A DNA stretch of 64,000 nt from Mycobacterium sp. MFM001 (GTDB taxonomy: Bacteria; Actinomycetota; Actinomycetes; Mycobacteriales; Mycobacteriaceae), in contig NZ_BFAB01000013.1 of assembly GCF_003402475.1 (NCBI RefSeq), positions 1 through 64,000 on the forward strand. Direction: 5' to 3'. This document shows positions 1 to 8,181 of this stretch, in pieces. The notes beneath the pieces are model-generated. The model was given only the letters and a program-made list of their open reading frames with translations. It did not search any database and had not been told where the DNA came from. Position numbers and translations under genes: made by a program. Position 1 is the first letter of the stretch, and each line of letters opens with the position of its first letter.

Positions 1-259
1 AAGTCCCGGCTGCGGCGTAGCTCGCCTAACCAGTCCAAAAGCACGCAACTTGTGCAGACTTCTTGGCCAGAAACGAGCGGTTATCACGCCACTGTGAGGT
101 CTATCGCAGTACGCTACATCCCGGTATCTCCGCGAAGGAGAGGGATCATGCAGTGGTTGCGGTGGTCTCCGAGAAAATAGCGGTCCGGATCGGCAGCCGC
201 GGGCGGCGAGCGCGTCCGCGGAGACTGTCATTACCGCGGTACGGCGTTGGGACGCGACC

Positions 260-1249
260 GTGGTGAACTGGCAAGACAGTGCGACGGTGGCGTTCGCGAT
301 CCCACTGACGATCGGGCTGGCCGGCTTGGCTTTAGGCGTGATGGATTTCTTCAACGGCCCGAAGAAAGCGGTCGCGCGGCACCCGCGGCTCACGGCCGGC
401 CCACCGAAACGCAACCGCTTATTGGGCGTCGACCATGCGAGGGCCCGGGCCGGGCGAAAGCTGTCGCAGCTGAAGTTGAGAGCCGAGGCGCGGAGCCAAG
501 CACGAGCCGGCGCAGCAGAAGCCCGGGCCGATGAGGCTCGAGCGCGGGCAGGCGCGGCCGCAGCCGAAGCTCTGGCCGCCGAAGCCGGAATCCTGGCCGC
601 CGAAGCCGAAGCTCTGGCCGCCGAGGCGCGGGCACAGATAGAAGCCGACGAGGCCGAAGCTCTCGCCGCAGAGGCGCGGTCGCGGGCAGAAGCGGCCGAA
701 GCCGAAGCCGCGGCCGCTGAGGCGCGGGCGCAAGCAGCAGCCCGCGACGCTGAAGTTCTGGCCGTCCAGGCGCGGGCGCGAGCGCGGGCGCGGGTGGAAG
801 CCGCCGAAGCTGAAGCTGTCGCTGCCCGGGCGCGGTCGCGGGCAGAAGCCGCCGAAGCCGAAGCTGCAGCCGCTGAGGCCCGGGCGCGAGCAGGAGCTGG
901 CGAAGCTGAAGCTTTGGCCGCCGAGCTGCGGGCCCGCGCAGAAGTCGTTGAAGCCCAAGCTCTCTCGGCCCAGACCCGGGCGCGGACAGCAGCGCGCGAA
1001 GCCGAAGCTCTGGCCACCGAGGCGCGGACGCGAGCCCGGGCACGGGCAGGGGCCGCCGAAGCGGAAGCCGTGGCCGCCGAGGCGCGGGCGCGAGCAGAAG
1101 CCGCCGAAGCGGAAGCCGTGGCCGCCGAGGCGCGGGCGCGAGCAGAAGCCGGGGAAGCCGAAGCTCTGGCTGCCGAGGCGCGGGCACGGGCGATCAGGCT
1201 GCGGCGTGAAGCGGAAGCCAGTTCCAAGCGGCTTCTTCCGCCCGATTAA
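260..1249 (+). CDS. Ala/Glu/Arg-rich coiled-coil protein with N-terminal membrane segment
   Basis: A GTG start gives 329 residues. Residues about 8-30 form one hydrophobic segment (AFAIPLTIGLAGLALGVMDF), followed by a basic linker and then about 250 residues built almost only from A, E and R in imperfect heptad-like units such as AEARARA. This predicts a single-pass membrane protein with a long helical, charged coiled coil. Function is unknown; I recognise no enzymatic domain. The extreme composition opens long reading frames on the other strand, but those lack any plausible protein character. The repeat region includes a perfect 48-bp tandem duplication. It stands alone, upstream of a convergent lipoprotein gene. 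The start is uncertain because no clear ribosome-binding site is visible. Confidence 0.65.
   Translation: MVNWQDSATVAFAIPLTIGLAGLALGVMDFFNGPKKAVARHPRLTAGPPKRNRLLGVDHARARAGRKLSQLKLRAEARSQARAGAAEARADEARARAGAAAAEALAAEAGILAAEAEALAAEARAQIEADEAEALAAEARSRAEAAEAEAAAAEARAQAAARDAEVLAVQARARARARVEAAEAEAVAARARSRAEAAEAEAAAAEARARAGAGEAEALAAELRARAEVVEAQALSAQTRARTAAREAEALATEARTRARARAGAAEAEAVAAEARARAEAAEAEAVAAEARARAEAGEAEALAAEARARAIRLRREAEASSKRLLPPD
1052..1147 (+). repeat. Perfect 48-bp tandem duplication inside the coiled-coil gene
   Basis: Bases 1052-1099 and 1100-1147 are identical and in frame, encoding two copies of the 16-residue unit AAEAEAVAAEARARAE. More degenerate copies of the same unit fill most of bases 520-1190. 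Identity at the DNA level suggests recent slippage, so copy number may vary between strains. Confidence 0.85.
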
Positions 1250-1261
1250 GTACGGCCGCCC

Positions 1262-1351
1262 TCAGCGATTGCGACCGCCGCGCTGGACGAGCCAGAGGCT
1301 TAACAGGACCGAGGCGATCACAGCGATGCTGAGCAGGATGGGACTTGTCAT
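1262..1351 (-). CDS. Possible 29-residue small membrane protein
   Basis: An ATG-initiated frame on the minus strand encodes MTSPILLSIAVIASVLLSLW followed by LVQRGGRNR. This is one hydrophobic helix with a positively charged C-terminus, the pattern of a small single-pass membrane protein. It lies 24 bases downstream of the lipoprotein gene in the same direction and could be cotranscribed. The ribosome-binding site is weak (GGATAG-like). The composition argues for coding, but length alone does not exclude chance, and no homologue is known to me. Confidence 0.35.
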   Translation of the reverse strand: MTSPILLSIAVIASVLLSLWLVQRGGRNR

Positions 1352-1375
1352 CGCAGTAAATCTATCCGGTGGTGG

Positions 1376-1798
1376 TCAACAACTCACTTCGATCTTGAAG
1401 TCAGCCGTAGCCGGTGTGTTGACGTCGTTCGGGTCAGTCCCCTGGGCAGTACCGGTGATGGTGTAGGTATCGCCGGCAAAAGCAGCCTTGGCCTTGCCAA
1501 CTCCGGCGTCCGCAACGCCGGTGAAGCCGTCGAAGTTGTCGATGTGCACGGACTCAGGTTTGGGCTTCTCCGCATCGAGTCGCACGACCGCCTGGACGTG
1601 TGCAGGCGCCGCGCCGATGTCAGCGGTCAGCAGCCACTGCACCTGGCTACAGGAAACGGCGTGTGACGTCCGAGTGGTGTTGTTGACGGTGATCCGAGCC
1701 GTTTTCTGCGGCACCTTCTCCGAGCGCATGAAGCAACCCGAAGTGCCCAGCACCACCACCGAAGCCGTCACCGCGGCCGCGACGAACCGGGTTTTCAC
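1376..1798 (-). CDS. LpqH (19-kDa antigen) family lipoprotein
   Basis: The 140-residue product begins with a basic N-terminus, a hydrophobic stretch and a lipobox-like GTSGC whose Cys is residue 22, so it should be lipidated and anchored outside the plasma membrane. The C-terminal part, with ITGTAQGTD and a final FKIEVSC, matches the closing pattern of the mycobacterial LpqH/LppE family. I chose the GTG start because AGGTGG precedes it at good spacing; an ATG six codons upstream is the alternative. The lipobox has Thr rather than Leu at -3, which is unusual. Family members are surface antigens and TLR2 ligands; this paralogue has no assigned role. Confidence 0.75.
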   Translation of the reverse strand: MKTRFVAAAVTASVVVLGTSGCFMRSEKVPQKTARITVNNTTRTSHAVSCSQVQWLLTADIGAAPAHVQAVVRLDAEKPKPESVHIDNFDGFTGVADAGVGKAKAAFAGDTYTITGTAQGTDPNDVNTPATADFKIEVSC

Positions 1799-1901
1799 CG
1801 GCCACCTCCATTTCACGGGTTCGTCGCACGTCTTTCTACCAGTGCGCCGTCACTTTGGGCGGGTTCTTGGCGGAATCGGAAGGCCGTGAACTGACCGCCT
1901 G

Positions 1902-1917
1902 GAACAAAGATTAGGTT
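1902..1917. promoter_or_regulatory. Operator-like motif GAACA-N7-GGTT, copy 1
   Basis: GAACA-AAGATTA-GGTT lies between the divergent lipoprotein gene and the DapB-fold dehydrogenase gene, 169 bases before the latter's ATG. The same 16-bp pattern with an AT-rich 7-base centre recurs at 4055, 6466 and 9022. I infer an asymmetric operator, most simply for the tandem TetR protein encoded nearby. It overlaps TAnnnT sequences that could serve as a -10 element. Confidence 0.5.
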
Positions 1918-2086
1918 ATAGTCTGCGTGGCTCGTGATCGACCCAAGGAAGCGAGGAATACCAGCACTTCGCTGTCGACATGCGATCGCGCGGACGGCTG
2001 CTGCCGCTCTGCGGAGGTCTGCCGCCGAGGCTGGCGTGGCCTTATCTCGAGCGCGCGGCCGCGGCGTCAACGCAGTAAGGAGAAAC

Positions 2087-3160
2087 ATGACCGTGAGGCC
2101 AACTCGAGTCGTCGTCTGGGCAACCGGAGGCGTCGGTTCCATTGCCATCGACGCGATTCGACGCCGCCCGGACCTCGAACTTGTTGGGGTGTGGGTACAT
2201 TCGCCGGACAAGGTCGGACGCGACGCGGGCGAGCTCGCCGGTGGCGCGGCCATCGGTGTCGCGGCGACCAATGACGCCGAGGCGCTTATCGCGTTGCGCC
2301 CGGACTGCGTCGTGTACACCGCGAGCGGTCCGCAACGTGATGCCGGTGCGGTGCCCGATTATCTGCGCTTGCTCGAGGCGGGAATCAATGTGGCGTCGAC
2401 GTCGTCCACCAGCTTGGTCTACCCACCCGCCTACTTTCACGCCGAGTGGCGCGACCAACTCGAGGCGGCCGCCAAATCCGGAAACGCCTCGTTCTACGTC
2501 TCCGGAATCTTTCCCGGATTCGGCTCGGATCAGCTTGCGCTTGTGTTGTCGACGCAGTCGAAAACAATTCGTGCCGTGAAGGTTTCGGAGATAGCGCTCA
2601 ACGATCACTATCCGGTTGCCGACGTGATGATGGACGGGATGGGGTTCGGTCGTCCGCTCGACTTCGAACCGATGTTGAGCACGCCGGGCTTCATCGAGAT
2701 GGCTTGGAGCGCACCAATTCGTCTGATAGCCGAGGGCTTAGGTGTGGAGGTGCAAGAGACTCGCGGCACGCTCGACCGCCGTCTGACGCACCGCGACATC
2801 GAGGTGGCCTTCGGGACGATCAAGGCAGAAACATGCGGGGCGGTGTCCACACGTGCGGCTGGCGTCGTCGACGGCCGCGAAGCGATCGTGATCGAACACG
2901 TCATTCGGATGGCGCGCGACGTGGCGCCAGACTGGCCGAACTCAGACTGCGACGCTACCTACCGCGTCGACATCGAAGGCGAGCCCGACATCCATTGCTC
3001 GATGACACTGGGGGAGGCCGAAGGCCACGGCGCCGGCCGGGGCGCGATGACGGCCACCGCCATGCGCGTCGTCAACGCCATCCCCTATGTGGTGGATGCG
3101 CCTGCGGGGCTTTTGAGTTCGCTGGACTTGCCGATCACGTTGCCCCGCCACGCGCTCTAG
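2087..3160 (+). CDS. NAD(P)-binding dehydrogenase with DapB-like N-terminal fold
   Basis: The 357-residue product opens with a Rossmann nucleotide-binding motif (VVWATGGVGS, residues 9-18) and follows the layout of the mycobacterial group annotated as dihydrodipicolinate-reductase-like or amine-dehydrogenase-like proteins. These do not act in lysine synthesis as far as known. The family binds NAD(P)H and presumably reduces or oxidises a small carbonyl or amine substrate in the cytosol. I chose the ATG at 2087 because TAAGGAG stands just before it; the longer in-frame upstream extension is Arg/Ala-rich and has no fold character. Its stop overlaps the convergent SDR stop through a shared CTAG. 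Confidence 0.75.
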   Translation: MTVRPTRVVVWATGGVGSIAIDAIRRRPDLELVGVWVHSPDKVGRDAGELAGGAAIGVAATNDAEALIALRPDCVVYTASGPQRDAGAVPDYLRLLEAGINVASTSSTSLVYPPAYFHAEWRDQLEAAAKSGNASFYVSGIFPGFGSDQLALVLSTQSKTIRAVKVSEIALNDHYPVADVMMDGMGFGRPLDFEPMLSTPGFIEMAWSAPIRLIAEGLGVEVQETRGTLDRRLTHRDIEVAFGTIKAETCGAVSTRAAGVVDGREAIVIEHVIRMARDVAPDWPNSDCDATYRVDIEGEPDIHCSMTLGEAEGHGAGRGAMTATAMRVVNAIPYVVDAPAGLLSSLDLPITLPRHAL

Positions 3161-3999
3161 GTGAGCGAAACGCGGCCCATGATCAGATCCATGATGGGCT
3201 TTCCGGGCGGGAATGCTCCGGTGAGCGAGGACATCACGTGGCCGTTGTCGACGAGCAGGGTGATACCGCTGATGCCGCTGGCCGCCTGGCTGTTGAGGAA
3301 GACCATGGTGTTGGCCATCTGCTCGGGAGTGTGGACTCCGCAGCCGGTGGCGTCCCGGTAGTCCTGGGCGAAGGTGAGCCACAGGTCGGCGTTGGCGCGG
3401 GCCAGCGGCGTGTCGGTGGGGCCGGGGCAGATGGCGTTGATGCGCACGCCCTCTTTCAACAGGTCGAAGGCCTGGGTCGCCACGTAGGCGTTGATGGCCT
3501 TTTTGCTGAAGCCGTAGTGGATGATGCCCTCCGGCTCGTGGGCCGCGACCCAGGCATCGGCCGATTCGTAGTCAGGCGTGGCCAAGAACTCCTGAAGCAG
3601 CGGCAAGTCGTTCTCCCAGCCCATCCCGGCGACCGAGGAGATGAAGCAGATTGCCGAACCGCGCGAAAGCTTGCCATCGGCCCGAACCCGGTCGATGAGA
3701 TGACGATGACCGATGAAGTTGACTCTCATCAGCTTTGGCCCGTCGGCAACACCGGCGGCCGAGAAGATTGCGTCGATGGGCCCCTCGACCTGGTCGATCG
3801 CGGAGTCGATCGAGGATCGGTCGGACAGATCCACGCTCACCTCGCGGGCAGCCTCATACGAGACCGGCGCATAGTCCATCACGATCACCTCGGCACCGAG
3901 CGCCGCTGCCGTCTGGGCGGCGGCTGCCCCCATGCCGGTGGCGCCACCCACGACGAGCACTCGCTTGCCGTCGTACCGGAATTGCTCGATGCCGGTCAT
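3157..3999 (-). CDS. SDR family oxidoreductase, 3-alpha-hydroxysteroid-dehydrogenase-like
   Basis: The 280-residue protein has the cofactor motif GGATGMG (residues 18-24), an ISSVAG serine segment and the catalytic YGFSKK motif. It is thus a classical short-chain NAD(P)-dependent dehydrogenase. The stretch of acidic and aromatic residues between the catalytic Ser and Tyr is longer than in FabG and resembles bacterial 3-alpha-hydroxysteroid dehydrogenases, so a sterol- or terpenoid-like alcohol is a reasonable but unproved substrate. The ATG at 3999 has GAGGGAG before it. The operator-like motif at 4055-4070 lies 55 bases upstream. The gene is downstream of, and codirectional with, the tandem TetR gene. 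Confidence 0.8.
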   Translation of the reverse strand: MTGIEQFRYDGKRVLVVGGATGMGAAAAQTAAALGAEVIVMDYAPVSYEAAREVSVDLSDRSSIDSAIDQVEGPIDAIFSAAGVADGPKLMRVNFIGHRHLIDRVRADGKLSRGSAICFISSVAGMGWENDLPLLQEFLATPDYESADAWVAAHEPEGIIHYGFSKKAINAYVATQAFDLLKEGVRINAICPGPTDTPLARANADLWLTFAQDYRDATGCGVHTPEQMANTMVFLNSQAASGISGITLLVDNGHVMSSLTGAFPPGKPIMDLIMGRVSLT

Positions 4000-4054
4000 T
4001 GCTCTCCCTCTTCTCTTGGCCCGCCACTCTGCGGACACGCAAAAACTCTACGGG

Positions 4055-4070
4055 GAACATATTTTTGGTT
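4055..4070. promoter_or_regulatory. Operator-like motif GAACA-N7-GGTT, copy 2
   Basis: GAACA-TATTTTT-GGTT sits in the 95-base gap between the tandem TetR gene and the SDR gene, 55 bases upstream of the SDR start. Read on the SDR strand it contains TATGTT, a plausible -10 hexamer, so a bound repressor would block the promoter. The gap also implies that the SDR has its own promoter rather than depending only on read-through from the regulator gene. Confidence 0.55.
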
Positions 4071-4094
4071 CAATACCCGATTTAGGGCGGGTGG

Positions 4095-5384
4095 TTAGCC
4101 GGTGTCCCGCTGTGCGACGCCACGCACGACCGTGTCGCGGGCATGGATCAGTGCCGCGCTCTTGCCCTGGTCGCGCACGATGTTTTCGGGCATCCAAATG
4201 ACATCCATCACGCATCGGGCCAGCATCTCGATGGATGGAGTTTCGACACGGATGTCGCCCGAGCGAATCCCTTCGGACAGCAGTGTTTTGAGTTGCCGCA
4301 GGCGTGTGGTGAACAGCAGGCCGGGATTCGGAGTATCGGGCGGGGACTGCCGCATCCAGGCTAGCTGAATCTTCCACTCATCCGGGAACTGATCCAGCGC
4401 GTTGATGTTGACCCAGGCCAGCGCGTCCAATTTCTCGATCGGTGTCGCGTCCGCGCGAAGGACGTTGACGAAGCCGCCGCCGGCTTTCTTGCCGAACGAC
4501 TCCATGATCGACGCAAGCAACTCGTCCTTCGAGCCGATCAGCCGATAGACGGTCCCGGTGCCCAGACCCGCCGCCGAGGCGATGTCGCGGACGGTGGTGA
4601 CCTCATATCCTTTGCGGCCGAACTCGGCTCGGGCGACCGCCCGGACATGTGCCGCTTTGTCGTTGGCCTCGGAATCGGTCTCCGGCCATGTCTTGATCGC
4701 CGCCTCCGCAGCCGCAAATGCACTGGAGCGATCCAACTCTTGATCGCTGTGCTGGTGGCTGGCCAGCCCCTGCAGCATGATGCGGCACAGCAGCGCGGCG
4801 GCCTGATCGGCGGCCGCGGTGTGGCGTATGACGTCCAGACCGACGTGCATCATCGATTGGCACAACCGGTCCGCCAGCGTCGGAAGATCGATGTCCGCCC
4901 GGATGTAGCCGCTCCACCTGCCGGCACGCAGGGTTTGCAGCATCGCCTGTTGCACGGCGGTGGGGGGATGACGAAGCAGTTCCACCAGCTCGCGATTTGC
5001 GCTCGGCGCCTCGTAGAACGACATCTGCAGGGCCGCGCGGTGCGCCACGGCGCAGCGCGCTATCGCCGACCCCAGCTCGGTGATCGTTTCGGAGACCGGC
5101 CGCGAGCCCGGTTCGTCCAATTTCTGATATGCGGTGTCGCCGATGCGTTCCAGATCGGCGTAATACCGCCGGACCAGCTCGACCAGGATCGCTTCTTTGG
5201 ACTCGAAATGGTGATACAAGCTTCCCGGCAGAATGCCCGCCGCGTCGGCGATTTCCTGCAGCGAGGTGCGCAACCCGGAGGAGGCGATCAGCGACGCGGC
5301 GGTTTGAAGGATCTCGGTGCGGCGCGTCCCGTCGTCGTAGGCGCCGTTGGAGGTTGCCGCCCCGGCTGGTTGCTGGCGCCCCAC
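4095..5384 (-). CDS. Tandem TetR regulator, two TetR domains in one chain (Mce3R-like architecture)
   Basis: The 429-residue protein contains two complete TetR units. The first helix-turn-helix spans residues 42-61 (SLQEIADAAGILPGSLYHHF) and the second about 263-283 (TVRDIASAAGLGTGTVYRLI), each followed by a ligand-binding-type helical domain. Mce3R of M. tuberculosis has the same fused layout and binds asymmetric DNA as a single-chain pseudo-dimer. The two DNA-reading helices here differ, so an asymmetric operator is expected, which fits GAACA-N7-GGTT. It probably controls the surrounding SDR, NorDQ, AveC and P450 genes and itself. Sequence similarity to Mce3R beyond the architecture is low, so it is not called mce3R. 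Confidence 0.85.
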   Translation of the reverse strand: MGRQQPAGAATSNGAYDDGTRRTEILQTAASLIASSGLRTSLQEIADAAGILPGSLYHHFESKEAILVELVRRYYADLERIGDTAYQKLDEPGSRPVSETITELGSAIARCAVAHRAALQMSFYEAPSANRELVELLRHPPTAVQQAMLQTLRAGRWSGYIRADIDLPTLADRLCQSMMHVGLDVIRHTAAADQAAALLCRIMLQGLASHQHSDQELDRSSAFAAAEAAIKTWPETDSEANDKAAHVRAVARAEFGRKGYEVTTVRDIASAAGLGTGTVYRLIGSKDELLASIMESFGKKAGGGFVNVLRADATPIEKLDALAWVNINALDQFPDEWKIQLAWMRQSPPDTPNPGLLFTTRLRQLKTLLSEGIRSGDIRVETPSIEMLARCVMDVIWMPENIVRDQGKSAALIHARDTVVRGVAQRDTG

Positions 5385-5418
5385 GTCACCTCCACAGCTT
5401 CCCGCAAGAGGGCCTTCT

Positions 5419-5434
5419 GACCGAATGTTTGGTT
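5419..5434. promoter_or_regulatory. Weak fifth copy of the GAACA-N7-GGTT motif before the tandem TetR gene
   Basis: GACCG-AATGTTT-GGTT keeps the right half and three of five bases of the left half, and matches copy 2 at 12 of 16 positions. It lies 34 bases upstream of the regulator start, the distance expected for autorepression. The right half continues into GTTTGGTTAAAC, which is itself partly palindromic. Confidence 0.35.
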
Positions 5435-5475
5435 AAACGCTACCAGACAGTAGCTACTTTGCCGGGGGTCTGGCG

Positions 5476-6414
5476 TCACTGCGAGAATACGTCGATGCCC
5501 AGCCGCGCGCAGACGCCGAACACCTCCTCGAAAATCGACGCGGGCACCGTGAACGGTTCTGTCGCAGTCACTTCGGGTAGATGTGCCGCGATGTCGTCGG
5601 CGGTGGGGTTACTGCCAGGTTCGGCGAGCCAGCCTTCACCGAGGCCAACGAAGACCCTCGCGAACCGGCCGGCGCAGGCCGAGTAGTTCTGATGGGTGAA
5701 CCCACAGGCCCGGCTGGCCAGGTAGACGACGACCGGCACGACGAGCTCCGGCTGAATCACCTTCAGAAAACCGGTCTGCTCGAGCGCCTTGGGGTCGCCG
5801 ACGGTTTCGGTGACCATCCGGGAAAACCCGAACGGCAACACCGTATTAGCGCGGATCCCGTGCGGTTCGCCCTCGATGGCGATCACGTTCGCCAGCCCGA
5901 CCAGTCCGGCCTTGGCGGCGGCGTAGTGCGCTTCCAGCGGTTGCCCGAACATTCCGCCGGACGACGAGATGAACACAAACCGGCCGTAACCCGCCGATTT
6001 CATCACTCGATATGCCGGCTGACTCAAATAGAAGCCGCCGTCCAAGTGGACACTGAGCATGCGCCGCCAGTCATCGGCCGACAGCTCCTCGAACGGGATG
6101 CTGGTGAAAATGCCGGCATTGCTGACCACTGCGTCCAGGCGGCCGAATCGCTCGACCGCCGACGCGACGATGGCTTCGCCGCCCTCCGGGCTGTCCACCG
6201 AGTCGTGCGACGCCACCGCTGTGCCGCCGGCGGCCTCGATCTCGGCGACAACCTGGTCGGCCACCACGGTGTCGGCGCCGTCGCCGTGCATGGAGCCGCC
6301 GAGGTCGTTGACCACCACTGACGCACCGCGCCGGGCTAACTCGAGCGCGTAGAGGCGACCGAGTCCGCGGCCGGCACCGGTGACGATCACGACTTGCTCG
6401 GTGAAATCGATCAT
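5476..6414 (-). CDS. SDR family dehydrogenase, multifunctional-enzyme-type (17-beta-HSD4-like)
   Basis: The 312-residue protein has GAGRGLG (residues 13-19), the VVVNDLGG segment after beta-2, and the catalytic SSSGGMFGQ...YAAAK signature. The VNDLGG pattern is typical of the dehydrogenase domain of peroxisomal multifunctional enzyme type 2 and its bacterial stand-alone relatives, which oxidise (3R)-hydroxyacyl-CoA thioesters. A role in beta-oxidation of a bulky acyl-CoA is inferred. The start at 6414 was chosen because the Rossmann strand begins directly after it; longer in-frame extensions are Arg-rich. It is transcribed divergently from the norD-like gene, with operator copy 3 lying 51 bases upstream. 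Confidence 0.8.
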   Translation of the reverse strand: MIDFTEQVVIVTGAGRGLGRLYALELARRGASVVVNDLGGSMHGDGADTVVADQVVAEIEAAGGTAVASHDSVDSPEGGEAIVASAVERFGRLDAVVSNAGIFTSIPFEELSADDWRRMLSVHLDGGFYLSQPAYRVMKSAGYGRFVFISSSGGMFGQPLEAHYAAAKAGLVGLANVIAIEGEPHGIRANTVLPFGFSRMVTETVGDPKALEQTGFLKVIQPELVVPVVVYLASRACGFTHQNYSACAGRFARVFVGLGEGWLAEPGSNPTADDIAAHLPEVTATEPFTVPASIFEEVFGVCARLGIDVFSQ

Positions 6415-6465
6415 GCCTGGCACCACCTGAGTTGATTGACTGCGGACAGCACGGACTCTAGGGTG

Positions 6466-6481
6466 GAACAGATATTTGGTC
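6466..6481. promoter_or_regulatory. Operator-like motif GAACA-N7-GGTC, copy 3
   Basis: GAACA-GATATTT-GGTC lies between the divergent SDR (start 6414) and norD-like genes. One base of the right half differs (GGTC). Its placement could repress both directions at once. Because it would fall inside the coding region if norD began at the TTG or GTG codons at 6436 or 6463, it supports a later norD start. Confidence 0.5.
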
Positions 6482-6492
6482 AACAATTGGCG

Positions 6493-8181
6493 GTGAGAGA
6501 GTCGTTGGCGAACCACACTGCAACCGATGCCCTGCAGCGGTGGAGCATGCTGGCGTCTGCGGTTGCCGGCCGCAGCGTCGACGTGGCGGCAACCGGCGCC
6601 GGTGAGCCGGCGTGGACGGACGGCAAGACGATATTTCTCGACGCCGACGTCGGCCCGCGCCACCAGTTACGGTCCGTAGCGGTTCAAGCGTGCCTTCTGG
6701 CAGCGGGAAGCCTGGAGCCGGCCGTCATGCGCCGGCTCGGCCGGCGGCCTGCCCTGACCGCGCGATACCTTGCGATAGAAGGACATCGGGCGCTCGCAGC
6801 CAACGAGGAATTGCTGCCGGCAGCGGTGTCTTTGCTCGTTGACCGCGACATGGCGGCCCGCAGCGACTCGCCGGCATGCTCGCTGGCACTGGCAAGCAGC
6901 CGTGCGGTCGGCAGCGAGCCACCGGCAGTATTCGGAGCTATTTACCCTCGAAAGCTGTTGGCTGCCAGCAAGAGCCGAACGAAAGACCCATCCGGTACGC
7001 ATGTTGCTCGACAACAGCAGCGCAGGCCCTTGGCAGAGCTCGAGGACTCCGACCCGGAAGACATCGCGGACTTGTTCTCCAGCCCGGTCGGCGGCGGAGG
7101 TGCTCTCGGCCGGTGGCTGAAAAAGATGCTGGCTCCGGTGCGTCGGCTCAACGGCAATGGACCACCGGGTGCGGACGCACCGACGCACCGATTGCGGTCG
7201 GGCATGCGTGGCGGTGGCTCTGCCGTCGTATCGAACATGACCGCTGGCGTCGACGAGTACGACCTTGCCGGCGAGGTTGCTGGAATCAACTACCCCGAGT
7301 GGGACTTTCGCCGCATGCAATATCGGCCGGACTGGTGCACCGTGCAGGAAGTCGCGCCTCGACCCAGCGACGGCGCGTCGATCAGCGTGGCCGACGGGTA
7401 CCGGTTGCGTCGGGCACTCGCCCGGCTCGCGGTGGGTCTGGATCGATATCACCGCCAGGTTCAGGGCGACGACGTCGATATCGATGCGGCGGTCGAGGCG
7501 CGGGTGGAGACCATCGCCGGATCAGCGCCCGACGAAGCGGTCTACGTCGACAGTCTGCGTCGCCGCCGCGACCTTTCCGTCCTGATCCTCCTTGACATCT
7601 CGGGTTCGTCGGCCGAACCGGGATCGATCGGCCATACCGTGCACGAGCAGCAGCGCACAGCGGCTGCCGCATTGACGGGGGCGTTGCACGATCTGGGAGA
7701 TCGGGTGGCGTTGTACGGTTTTCATTCCCAAGGGCGGTCGGCGGTGCATCTCTTACCGGTGAAGCGGTTCGACGATGACCTCGACGCCCTGGCGATGCGG
7801 CGTCTATCCGGGCTGACACCCGGCGGCTATTCGAGATTGGGGGCCGCGATCAGGCATGGCGCCGCGGTATTGGAAAGTCGGGGTGGCACTCCGCGGCGGT
7901 TATTGGTCGTGCTGTCCGACGGGTTGGCCTACGACCACGGTTACGAACGCGACTACGGCGCGGCTGATGCGCGCCGCGCGCTGGCCGAGGCTCGTCGGCG
8001 GGGCACCGGCTGCCTGTGCTTGACCATCGGTGCCGCTACCGACGTTGCCGAGCTGCAGCGAGTATTCGGCAGCGCCGCGCATGTCACTATTCCGCGGCTC
8101 GAGCAACTGAACCAACTGATCGGCCCGCTGTTCCGGTCAGCACTGGCCTCAGCAGACCTTCGACGACGGATGGTGGCATGA
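6493..8181 (+). CDS. NorD-like VWA-domain protein
   Basis: This product of about 562 residues carries a C-terminal von Willebrand A domain with an intact MIDAS start, DISGSS, near residue 368, followed by TPGGYSRLG and VLSDG metal-site loops. The organisation matches NorD/CbbO proteins, which work with a MoxR-class AAA+ ATPase to activate or remodel metalloenzymes. The norQ-like gene follows with an ATGA overlap, so the two are translationally coupled. No nitric oxide reductase or Rubisco gene is present, so the client is unknown. Upstream in-frame starts at 6463 (GTG) and 6436 (TTG) are possible; 6493 was preferred because the operator motif lies just before it. Confidence 0.75.
   Translation: MRESLANHTATDALQRWSMLASAVAGRSVDVAATGAGEPAWTDGKTIFLDADVGPRHQLRSVAVQACLLAAGSLEPAVMRRLGRRPALTARYLAIEGHRALAANEELLPAAVSLLVDRDMAARSDSPACSLALASSRAVGSEPPAVFGAIYPRKLLAASKSRTKDPSGTHVARQQQRRPLAELEDSDPEDIADLFSSPVGGGGALGRWLKKMLAPVRRLNGNGPPGADAPTHRLRSGMRGGGSAVVSNMTAGVDEYDLAGEVAGINYPEWDFRRMQYRPDWCTVQEVAPRPSDGASISVADGYRLRRALARLAVGLDRYHRQVQGDDVDIDAAVEARVETIAGSAPDEAVYVDSLRRRRDLSVLILLDISGSSAEPGSIGHTVHEQQRTAAAALTGALHDLGDRVALYGFHSQGRSAVHLLPVKRFDDDLDALAMRRLSGLTPGGYSRLGAAIRHGAAVLESRGGTPRRLLVVLSDGLAYDHGYERDYGAADARRALAEARRRGTGCLCLTIGAATDVAELQRVFGSAAHVTIPRLEQLNQLIGPLFRSALASADLRRRMVA

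Noticed and set aside
63..266. Possible 67-residue gene at the left edge
   Set aside because: No family motif or ribosome site, and the product is Arg-rich throughout.
390..1187. Long minus-strand open frames opposite the coiled-coil gene
   Set aside because: They arise from the repeated GC-rich composition of the plus-strand gene. The translated products are Pro/Arg/Leu repeats without a fold, start signal or partner.
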